This document shows positions 44,369-51,754 of a stretch of DNA of 64,000 nt, in pieces. This stretch comes from JAICJC01 sp963709425. Lineage in GTDB: Bacteria > Actinomycetota > Thermoleophilia > Gaiellales > JAICJC01. Position numbers and translations under genes: made by a program. The stretch covers positions 124,001 to 188,000 of the forward strand of contig CAVPWG010000006.1 of the NCBI GenBank assembly GCA_963709425.1, written 5' to 3'. The notes under the pieces are model-generated. The model worked only from the letters and a program-made list of their open reading frames with translations. It did not search any database and was not told where the DNA came from. Each line of letters starts with the position of its first letter. Positions within the stretch are counted from its first letter, which is position 1.

Positions 44369-46366
44369 CGCGCGCGGCGTCGAGGTCTCGGCGCAGCTCC
44401 TTGATCTCGTCGCGGAGCTTGGCGGCGTACTCGAACCGGAGCTCCTCAGCCGCCGCGAACATCTCCTCCTCGAGCTCGACGACCAGCTTCTCGATCTCGC
44501 TCGGCGTCATGCCCTCGTCGCCGCCCTTGCCGCGCCGGCGCCGGCCGGGGACGTGCGGCTGTGTGTCGAGCGAGAGGAACTCGGCGATGTCGGAGACGCC
44601 CTTCTTGATCGACTCGGGCGTGATGCCGTGCTCCTCGTTGTAGGCGATCTGGATGTCGCGCCGCCGGCCCGGTCTCGTCGATCGCCACGCGGATCGCCTC
44701 GGTCATCTTGTCGGCGTACATGATCACGCGGCCGTTGACGTTGCGGGCGGCGCGGCCGATGGTCTGGATGAGCGCCGTCTGGCCGCGGAGGAAGCCCTCC
44801 TTGTCGGCGTCGAGGATCGCCACCAGCGAGACCTCGGGCAGGTCGAGGCCCTCGCGGAGCAGGTTCACGCCGACGAGCACGTCGAAGTCGCCGAGGCGCA
44901 GCTCGCGGATCACCTTGATCCGCTCGAGCGTGTCGATCTCGGAGTGCAGGTAGCGGGTGCGGATCCCCGACTCGAGCAGGTAGTCGGTCAGGTCCTCGGC
45001 CATCTTCTTGGTGAGCGTGGTGACGAGCACGCGCTCACCGGCCTCGGAGCGGGCCTTGATCTCGGCGATCAGGTCGTCGATCTGGTGGCGCGTCGGGCGC
45101 ACCTCGACCTCGGGGTCGACGAGGCCGGTCGGGCGGATGATCTGCTCGGCGACGTGGGTGGACTGGCGCAGCTCGAACGCCGCCGGCGTGGCCGACACGA
45201 ACATCACCTGGTGGGCGCGCTCGAGGAACTCGTCGAACCGGAGCGGCCGGTTGTCGAGCGCCGACGGCAGCCGGAACCCGTACTCGACGAGCGTCTGCTT
45301 GCGCGACCGGTCGCCCTCGTACATGCCGCCGATCTGCGGGACAGTCTGGTGCGACTCGTCGATGATGATCAGATAGTCGTCGGGGAAGTAGTCGAGCAGC
45401 GTGTGCGGCGGCGTGCCCGGCTCGCGCCCGTCGAGGTGGCGCGAGTAGTTCTCGATGCCGTTGCAGAAGCCCATCTCGCGCAGCATCTCCATGTCGTACT
45501 CCGTGCGCGAGCGGAGCCGGTGGGCCTCGAGCATCTTGCCCTCGACCTCGAGCTCGGGCAGACGCGTGCGCAGCTCGGCGTCGATCGACTTGACGGCCGC
45601 CTCGAGCGCGCTTCGCTCCATGGCGTAGTGCGTGGCGGGATAGACGGCCAGGTGGTCGAGCCGTGCGTAGACCTCACCGGTCAGCGGGTCGAAGTGCGTG
45701 ATCGACTCGATCTCGTCGCCGAAGAGGCGAGATCCGATAGGCGGACTCGGTGTCGGCCGGCTGCACCTCGATCACGTCGCCGCGAACCCGGAACCGGCCG
45801 CGGCCCATGACGACGTCGTTTCGCTGGTAGTGGATGTCGACCAGCTTGGTCAGGATCGACTCGCGCGGGCGCTCGTCGCCGACCGACACGAAGCACACCA
45901 TGTCGGAGTAGCTCTCGGGCGAGCCGATGCCGTAGATGCACGACACCGAGGCGACGATGACGACGTCGCGGCGGGCGAAGAGCGCCGCGGTGGCGGCGTG
46001 CCGGAGCCGGTCGATGTCGTCGTTGATCGAGGAGTCCTTCTCGATGTACGTGTCGGACGACGGCAGGTACGCCTCGGGCTGGTAGTAGTCGTAGTAGCTC
46101 ACGAAGTACTCGACGGCGTTCGTCGGGAAGTACTCGCGAAATTCGTTGCAGAGCTGGGCGGCGAGCGTCTTGTTGTGGGCGATGACCAGGGTCGGCTTCT
46201 GGACCTTCTCGATCACGCGCGCCATGGTGTGCGTCTTGCCGGTGGCCGTGGCCCCGAGCAGCGTCTGGTACTGGTCGCCGCGGGTGATCGTCTCGGCGAG
46301 CTCGCCGATCGCGCGCGGCTGGTCGCCGGTCGGCTGATAGGCGGCGGAGACGTGCAGACCGGGCAT
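44361..46366 (-). CDS. uvrB: Excinuclease ABC subunit B (two apparent frameshifts)
   Basis: Helicase-like core of nucleotide excision repair. It starts PGLHVSAAYQPTGDQPRAI; Walker A LLGATATGKTHTMARV; the beta-hairpin EYFVSYYDYYQPEAYLPSSD; DEAD-like IIIDESHQTVPQIG; FVSATPAAFE; motif V/VI NLLREGLDLPEVSLVAILDAD and QTIGRAARNVNGRVI; and the UVR domain EMFAAAEELRFEYAAKLRDEI. Two one-base insertions break the frame, near 45727 (after SAYRIS) and near 44671 (after DETG). Repaired, the protein is 667 aa, the usual length. The ATG has TAGACT 7 nt upstream. Because the gene is otherwise perfect, sequencing error is the likely cause. Confidence 0.9.
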
Positions 46367-46373
46367 GGACTTG

Positions 46374-46397
46374 AGTCTAGCCGAACGTGTGTACGAT
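46374..46397. promoter_or_regulatory. Divergent leaderless promoters for uvrB and GNAT gene
   Basis: TAGACT on the minus strand (46379-46374) is 7 nt before the uvrB ATG. TACGAT on the plus strand (46392-46397) is 6 nt before GTG 46404. No SD sites are seen for either. Confidence 0.5.
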
Positions 46398-46403
46398 GCC
46401 CGC

Positions 46404-46964
46404 GTGAGCCGCCCGATCGTGCTCCCGGACCCGCCGCTCACCGACGGCCGGGTCACGCTCCGGGCGTGGGAGGCCCGCGACGTGCCGGCGATCGTGGCCA
46501 TGTGCGAGGAGCCGGAGGTGATCAGGTTCACGAGCGTGCCGGTGCCGTACTCCGCCGACGACGCCCAGCTGTGGCTCGACCTGCACCCCGGCCGGCTGGC
46601 CGCGGGCGACGGCGCGGCGTTCGCGATCACGGAGGGCGGCGACGACCGTCCGGTGGGATCGATCGGCGTGCGCGTGCTGCACGACCAGGGCTCGGCCGAG
46701 ACCGGCTACCACGTCGTCCGCGAGGCGCGCGGGCGCGGCCTCGCGACCGCCGCGCTGCGACTGCTCGCGCGCTGGACGTTCGCCGAGCTCGAGGTCGGGC
46801 GGCTCCAGCTCACGACCCATCTCGACAACCCGGCCTCGCAGCGGGTCGCCGAGAAGGCCGGGTTCACCCGCGAGGGCGTGCTGCGGGCCTGGGCCGATCA
46901 GCGCGGTGAGCGGGTCGATCTCATGATGTGGTCGCTCCTGCCGGGCGATCCGACGACCCCGTAG
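46404..46964 (+). CDS. GNAT N-acetyltransferase (RimJ/RimL-type)
   Basis: 186 residues. LPDPPLTDGRVTLRAWEARDVPAIVAMCEEPEV is typical of RimJ/RimL-like acetyltransferases; the acetyl-CoA loop is in VREARGRGLATAALRLLARW, followed by LQLTTHLDNPASQRVAEKAGFTREGVLRAW (N..S..V..K.GF motif). Likely acetylates a protein N-terminus or small molecule; target unknown. GTG 46404 chosen from the TACGAT hexamer 6 nt upstream; an earlier ATG (46365) would overlap uvrB's start. Confidence 0.82.
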   Translation: MSRPIVLPDPPLTDGRVTLRAWEARDVPAIVAMCEEPEVIRFTSVPVPYSADDAQLWLDLHPGRLAAGDGAAFAITEGGDDRPVGSIGVRVLHDQGSAETGYHVVREARGRGLATAALRLLARWTFAELEVGRLQLTTHLDNPASQRVAEKAGFTREGVLRAWADQRGERVDLMMWSLLPGDPTTP

Positions 46965-46976
46965 GATGCGGGCTGC

Positions 46977-47414
46977 ATGCCCGTCGTCGAGTCACATGCG
47001 GCCGTCGCCGCCCCGCCCGCGGACGTCTTCGCGTTCCTGCACGACCCCGCCCAGCGGCCGGTGTGGGACGTCTCCGTCGACCTCTGCAATCTCGAGGGCG
47101 AGAGCGGTCGCGGCCGGCAGCCGGCTCCACCTGCGCGGCCGCCGCAAGGCGCCCTCGTGGGTGGGCGAGTACGTAGCAGGTCGACCGCGCCGCGGCGGTC
47201 GGTGCTGCGCCTCGTCGACGGTGTCGGCATGCCGTTCTCGGACTACCGGCAGACGATCGAGGTCGCCGGGGACGGCGGCGGGACGACCGTCACGCTCAGG
47301 CTCGAATACGCCGTCCGGGGGCCGCTCGTCCTGATCGAGCGGTTCACGGTGCGCGGGAGGCTCGCCCGCGCCCTGCACGACTCGGCCCGGAAGGTCGAGA
47401 TGCGGTTCGCGTGA
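46977..47414 (+). CDS. SRPBCC-family protein, two compensating frameshifts
   Basis: About 145 residues of START/Bet v1-like (polyketide cyclase/dehydrase) fold: VVESHAAVAAPPADVFAFLHDPAQRPVWD at the start, GMPFSDYRQTIEVAGDGGGTTVTLRLEYAV and GRLARALHDSARKVEMRF at the end. In the middle the sensible protein (SRLHLRGRRKAPSWVGEYVA) is in a neighbouring frame, entered near 47115 and left near 47185. The frames rejoin, so the total length is kept. Probably a lipid or hydrophobic-ligand-binding protein. TAGGAT lies 9 nt before the ATG. Confidence 0.6.
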   Translation: MPVVESHAAVAAPPADVFAFLHDPAQRPVWDVSVDLCNLEGESGRGRQPAPPARPPQGALVGGRVRSRSTAPRRSVLRLVDGVGMPFSDYRQTIEVAGDGGGTTVTLRLEYAVRGPLVLIERFTVRGRLARALHDSARKVEMRFA

Positions 47415-47415
47415 C

Positions 47416-47997
47416 TCAGCCCTGTTCCAGGTCGTCGCCGTACGCCTTGCGGTAGAGCGACTCGAGGTGGTGGACGTCGTCCACGTAGTCGCGCGTCGCG
47501 GGGAAGCGCACGACGACGCGCTGGCCCGCGGGCGTCTCGCGGATCCAGTCGTCGACGTTCGTCTGGCCGGCGTTGTATGCCGCCAGCGCCAGGTCGCCGC
47601 CGTTCGGGCGACCGGCGTACTTCTGCCGCAGGTGGGCCAGGTACCAGCTCCCGTAGCGGAGGTTCAGGTCGGCGTCGTAGAGGTCGTGGCGCGGGTCGAA
47701 CTTCGTCCCGCCGGTGTGCGTCGCGATGCCCTTGGCCGTCGACGGCAGGAGCTGCATGAGGCCGATGGCGCCGGCGCTCGACTTCGAGTTCGCCTTGAAT
47801 CGCGACTCTTCGTAGACGACGGCCGCGATCAGCGCCGGGTCGAGGTGGTACTTGTGGCCGTACCCGACGATGCTGTCGCGGTAGTAGAGCGGGTAGCGCA
47901 GACGCACCCACCACGCCGGCTGGGTGTGATCGACCCAGGCGTACGCCACGCCGCCGACGACGACCAGCGCGACCAGCGCGACGACCGCCCGCCTCAC
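47416..47997 (-). CDS. Lytic transglycosylase (SLT domain), membrane-anchored
   Basis: 193 residues. One N-terminal TM helix (VVALVALVVVGGVAYAW) anchors an SLT domain facing outward: VGYGHKYHLDPALIAAVVYEESRFKANSKSSAGAIGLMQLLPSTA, with the catalytic Glu in YEESRF and the GLMQ motif, then NLRYGSWYLAHLRQKY, ALAAYNAGQTNVDDW. It cuts peptidoglycan between MurNAc and GlcNAc. GTG overlaps the coaE stop (GTGA), so rpsA-coaE-slt probably form one operon. Closest in style to Slt70-like/MltE-type short enzymes. Confidence 0.88.
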   Translation of the reverse strand: MRRAVVALVALVVVGGVAYAWVDHTQPAWWVRLRYPLYYRDSIVGYGHKYHLDPALIAAVVYEESRFKANSKSSAGAIGLMQLLPSTAKGIATHTGGTKFDPRHDLYDADLNLRYGSWYLAHLRQKYAGRPNGGDLALAAYNAGQTNVDDWIRETPAGQRVVVRFPATRDYVDDVHHLESLYRKAYGDDLEQG

Positions 47998-48560
47998 CGC
48001 CGCAGCATCCGCTCGACGAGGCCGGCGACGAAGGCATCGAGCTCCTCGAGCGTGCCGGAGTTCTCGTAGACGACGTCCGCCCGGGCGGCCTTCTCGGCCT
48101 CGGGGAGCTGGTGCGTCATCCGCTCGGCCGCGCCCGGCCGGCGGCTTTCGCGCACTCCGGCCGGAGCGGTGATGGCGACGATGGTGTCGTAGCGGTCCTC
48201 CACTCCCGCCTCGAACAGCGTCGGCGCCTCGTGGACGAGGAGCGGCGTGCCCATGCGCTCATGGTGGTCGCGCCAGCGGACGAACTCCTCCGAGACCAGC
48301 GGCAGCACGAGCCGCTCGAGCCAGCGCAGCTCGGTCGCATCGGCGAACACGATCCGTCCGAGCGCGCCCCGGTTCACCTCGCCGTCGGCGGTGAGGATCC
48401 GGCGGCCGAACCGGTCGACGACGGCGTCGCGCACCTCGGGTCGCGAGTAGAGCTCCCGGACCACGTCGTCACTCGAGAGGGTCGCGGCGCCGTGGCGCTC
48501 GAAGGCACGAAGCGCCTCGGACTTGCCGGCGCCGATGCCGCCGGTCAGTCCGACGACGAC
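47994..48560 (-). CDS. coaE: Dephospho-CoA kinase
   Basis: Last step of coenzyme A synthesis, phosphorylating the 3'-OH of dephospho-CoA. P-loop VGLTGGIGAGKSEALRAFERHGA, then SSDDVVRELY, VDRFGRRILTADGEVNRGALGRIVFAD, HEAPTLFEAGVEDRYDTIVAI (PLLFE equivalent) and the lid Arg region. About 189 residues. No ATG, GTG or TTG lies at the expected place; the frame enters from the rpsA tail with GTC codons, so either the start codon was lost by an error or an unusual start is used. The boundary given is the first codon of the conserved protein. It overlaps or abuts the rpsA stop. Confidence 0.85.
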   Translation of the reverse strand, partial: VVVGLTGGIGAGKSEALRAFERHGAATLSSDDVVRELYSRPEVRDAVVDRFGRRILTADGEVNRGALGRIVFADATELRWLERLVLPLVSEEFVRWRDHHERMGTPLLVHEAPTLFEAGVEDRYDTIVAITAPAGVRESRRPGAAERMTHQLPEAEKAARADVVYENSGTLEELDAFVAGLVERMLRR

Positions 48561-48561
48561 G

Positions 48562-50069
48562 CTACTCGTCGGCGGAGTCGCCCTCGCCCTCCGGGGCGCC
48601 GGGCTCGGCCGCCGCCTCGGCTTCGGGCTCAGCTTCGGCCTCTGGCGCAGCTTCGGCTTCGGGCTCAGCTTCGGCCTCGGCCTCCGGCTCTGCCTCGGCC
48701 TCGGGCTCTGCGTCGACCTCGACCTCCGGCTCCGGCTCTGCCTCGGGCTCGTGCCTCGCCTCGGCCTCGGGCTCCGCCTCGGCCTCGGGCTCCGCGTCGG
48801 CTCAGCTTCGGCCGCGGGCTCCGCGTCGGGCTCGGCGGCCGCCTCGGCTTCGGCTTCGGGCTCCGCCTCAGCCTCCGGCTCGGCAGGCGTGTCGGCGAAG
48901 ACCTCCTCCGACAGCCCGAGGTCCGGGACCGCGGGCGCGGCAGCCGGTCCGGGCATGCCCATGTCGATCGCCTTCACCGGATCGTCCGGCTCGACCCGCC
49001 GCAGCGAGAGCGAGAGCCGGCGCCGCTCCGGGTCGATCTCGACGATCTTCACGTTCACGTCCTGGCCCTGCTGGACGACCTCGCGCGGGTTCTCGACGTG
49101 GTGCTCGGCGAGCTCCGAGATGTGGATGAGGCCCTCGACGCCCGAGACGATCTCGGCGAATGCGCCGAACGTGACGACCTTGGTGATGCGGCCGGCGACG
49201 ACGTCGCCCTGGCTGCACTCGTCCATGAGCCGCTGCCACGGGTCGGTCTGCGTCTGCTTCAGTCCGAGCGAGATGCGCTGACGGTCGCGGTCGACGTCGA
49301 GCACCTTCACGCGGACGCGCTGGCCGATCTCGAGCACCTCGGACGGATGGTTCACGTGGCTCCACGACAGCTCCGAGATGTGGATCAGGCCGTCGATGCC
49401 GTCGAGGTCGACGAACGCGCCGAAGTCGACGATGTTCGAGATCTGGCCCTCGACCTCGACGCCGGGGCTCAGCCGGTCGAGGATCTGCTGGCGGGCCTCC
49501 TTGCGCTCCTCCTCGAGCACGGCGCGGCGCGACAGGACGACGTTGTTGCGGCTGCGGTTGAGCTCGATGACCTTGCACAGAAGCACCTGGTCGCGGTACT
49601 CCTCGAGATCCTGGACGCGGCGGATGTCGACGAGCGACGCGGGCAGGAAGCCGCGTACGCCGAGGTCGATGATGAGCCCGCCCTTCACGACCTCGATGAC
49701 GTGGCCCTCGACGGGCTCGCCGCTCTCGGCCGCAGCCTCGATCCGCTTCCACGCCTTCTCGAACCGCGCACGCTTCTTCGACAGGATCAGGCGCCCGTCG
49801 GCATCCTCCTTCTGGAGCACGAGCGCGTCGATCTCGTCACCGACGGTGACCTCCTCGTCGGGGTTCACCGACCGGCGGATGCTGAGCTCGGCGACCGGGA
49901 TGACCCCTTCCGACTTGTAGCCGATGTCGACCAGGATCTCGTCCTTGTCCACGCGGACCACGGTGCCCGTCACCACGTCGCCCTCGCTGAAGTCGGTCAG
50001 CGTGCGGTCGTAGTCCGGGACGAGCACCCCGTCCACTTCGATCATCCACGTGTCGTCAGTTGAAGCCAT
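48562..50069 (-). CDS. rpsA: 30S ribosomal protein S1 (with long acidic tail; one frameshift)
   Basis: Binds mRNA and brings it to the ribosome. Four S1 RNA-binding domains in the first 370 residues: FSEGDVVTGTVVRVDKDEILVDIGYKSEG, GEPVEGHVIEVVKGGLIIDLGVRGFLPASLV, EVEGQISNIVDFGAFVDLDGIDGLIHISELSW, DVVAGRITKVVTFGAFAEIVSGVEGLIHISELAE. A long Glu/Ala/Pro tail (EPEAEAEPEAEAEA...) follows. One base is missing near 48800; repaired, the acidic frame runs to TAG at 48562-48564 (about 502 aa). Without repair the frame turns basic and runs into coaE, which looks artificial. TATACT promoter at 50140 and a 5' hairpin precede it. Confidence 0.93.
48567..48880 (-). repeat. Low-complexity GAGGCCGAG-type repeat coding the S1 acidic tail
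   Basis: About 300 bp of tandem imperfect 6-12-bp units giving Glu-Ala and Glu-Pro runs. Such DNA is prone to slippage and to sequencing error; the one-base loss near 48800 lies in it. Confidence 0.6.
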
Positions 50070-50110
50070 GTCCGTCAGGGTTGGATCCTCTCACATGAAG
50101 TCATGCGGCA

Positions 50111-50140
50111 GCCGGCCTGGTTTGGCCGGCCGGTAGTATA
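50111..50140 (-). promoter_or_regulatory. rpsA promoter -10 (TATACT) and 5' hairpin
   Basis: TATACT on the minus strand (50140-50135) is the best -10 in the area, about 65 nt before the rpsA ATG. GCCGGCC pairs with GGCCGGC (50111-50117 with 50124-50130) around a 6-nt loop right at the expected mRNA 5' end. The hairpin could stabilise the leader or end the upstream lipoprotein transcript. Confidence 0.45.
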
Positions 50141-50185
50141 CAAACGCCGTGCCAGCAAGCCGGTGCAAGCAGGCGGCGCGCCCGG

Positions 50186-51326
50186 TCAGTAACTCGTCAC
50201 GAGCCGGCTCCCGAGGGCGATCGCCGCGCCTCCCGCCGGAAGCGTGATCGGGCCGGCGGTTCCGAGGCTGACGTCCGTCGGCAGGTCGGACGGGTTGACC
50301 GCCACGACGCCGTGTGGATATGTCCGCGTCCACGCCTCGCCGACCTTCTCGGCGAGCACGTCCGGGTCTGGGGCGCCCAGGTCGAGGTCGTAGAGCGGCG
50401 TGACGGCGCTGCCGGGCGCGAGGGCGTAGGCGCCCCGAGGCGTCGCGACGAGCAGATATCCGGCCAGCCCGTAGACATCCCGTTTCGGGCTCGGGTCCGG
50501 CTCCGTCTCGAAGACGAACGCGGCCACGCGTTCGCGCTGCACCTGAAGGTAGTAGTCGAGGAGACCGGTCCACGCTGCGCCGCGCAGGCGCGCGAACCCC
50601 GTCCCGGCGGTGACGGCGTCGGCCGAGTTGATCTGGGCCGGCTCGACGATGCCGGGCGGCCCGTTCTGGGCGAGCAGGAAGAACCCCTGCGTGCGCATCG
50701 CCGCGTGGACGAGGCTCAGGGCCTGGGCGAGGTAGGTGGCGCGATCGTCGGGCTCGAGCTCCGCGCCCGTGCGCGGGTCGACCGGCGTTCCCGACCATTC
50801 GGGCTCGTTCCCGGCGTCGGCGACGTCGACGCCCGTCCAGCCGCCGTCGGTGAGGCTCTGCTCGACGCGCAGCGACCAAGCGCTCTGGTAGCCGGCGTCG
50901 CCGAAGTCGAGCAGCACCCAGCCCGGGTGCTCGTCGGGGTGGATCTCGGCGCCGTCGGCGGTGCGGAGGATCCATTCGGGGTGGTGCCCGCGGATCCACG
51001 GCAGCCGAAACGGCGCGGCATCGCAGCGGTCGCAGCTGTAGAGCAGCGAGCGCTCCTGCCACACCTGGACGTCGGGGTCAGCCGCGCGAAGCTCCTTCGG
51101 CATCGCCCCCCACGCCGCCGACGCGAACACGGCGCTGGTAGCTCACGAGCGGGCAGATGGGCGGGGGCTCGACCGTCGGGCGCGCCGGGAGGCGGATGGC
51201 GAGCGGGATGCCGACGTCGGCCGCGGCGGGACACCGCGGCGACGACACCCCGGTGCCCGCGCCGCCGCCTGCGCTGCAGGCCGTGACGAACGCGGCCAGC
51301 AGCGCAGCCACTACTCCTTGCCGCAC
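50186..51326 (-). CDS. Putative glycoside-hydrolase-like lipoprotein (frameshift near residue 65)
   Basis: N-terminal lipoprotein signal (VVAALLAAFVTAC, Cys at the lipobox) followed by a Pro-rich stretch, PTVEPPPICPLVSYQ, then in the next frame VFASAAWGAMPKELRAADPDVQVWQERSLLYS, HHPEWILRTADG, WVLLDFGDAGYQSAW, GVDVADAGNEPEW, and LLAQNGPPG. These pieces suit the hypothetical glycosyl hydrolase (GHL15-like) TIM-barrel proteins, with acidic catalytic candidates in FGDAG and VDVADAGNE. One extra base near 51133 splits signal and domain; about 379 residues if repaired. Start uncertain: GTG 51326 (with an Arg in the n-region) or GTG 51311 that overlaps the previous stop. Export to the cell surface is predicted. 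Confidence 0.6.
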
Positions 51327-51754
51327 GCCCCGCAATGCGTCTGGGGCGTGCCGATGACGCCTCCGTCGGGCGGAGTGATCACCGAGACGACGTCGACCTG
51401 GAGCTCCGCCCCGCAGTGCCGGCAGAAGCCGCCGTCCGCCGGGTGGCCGCTCAGCGTGAACCGGATGTCGGCATCGAGGCCGGGGCCGGTCGCCGAGACG
51501 ACGCCGCGGCCGTCCCGCACGCGCCCGAACTGCAGGCGGACGTCGCCCGTCCACTCGCTGTCCATCACCCGCACCGTCCCGACCGCGATGCCGAGCGCCG
51601 AGTCGAGCTCGTCCGCCGCCACCGCCGGGAGGAAGAGCTCGGCCGTCATCTGCTCGTGCCGCTCGCCCGCGCGGATCCAGAGGTAGGCGCCCGGCTCGTC
51701 GCCCCGGCGCGCGGGGAGCGCACTGAGCTCACCGTCCACCTGCGTCCACGTCAT
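51311..51754 (-). CDS. Hypothetical protein with C-terminal zinc ribbon
   Basis: 147 residues; the ATG overlaps the polA stop (ATGA). The first 100 residues (TWTQVDGELSALPARRGDEPGAYLWIRAGERHEQMTAELFLP) look like a beta-sandwich. The end has FCRHCGAELQVDVVSVI...QTHCGACGKE, a CxxC...CxxC zinc-ribbon pair. Family not recognised. Coupled to polA upstream and to the lipoprotein downstream by overlapping codons, but a functional tie to polA is not implied. Confidence 0.65.
   Translation of the reverse strand: MTWTQVDGELSALPARRGDEPGAYLWIRAGERHEQMTAELFLPAVAADELDSALGIAVGTVRVMDSEWTGDVRLQFGRVRDGRGVVSATGPGLDADIRFTLSGHPADGGFCRHCGAELQVDVVSVITPPDGGVIGTPQTHCGACGKE

Noticed and set aside
48567..48880. CRISPR-like repeat
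   Set aside because: Units are codon-level Glu/Ala/Pro repeats with no spacers; it is the S1 acidic tail.
48111..50063. 650-codon open frame opposite rpsA/coaE
   Set aside because: Shadow frame; S1 and CoaE motifs are clear on the minus strand.
47994..50069. Natural S1-CoaE fusion protein
   Set aside because: The junction is a frame slip in the acidic repeat; codon pattern favours the acidic frame ending at 48562. Kept only as a low-probability option.
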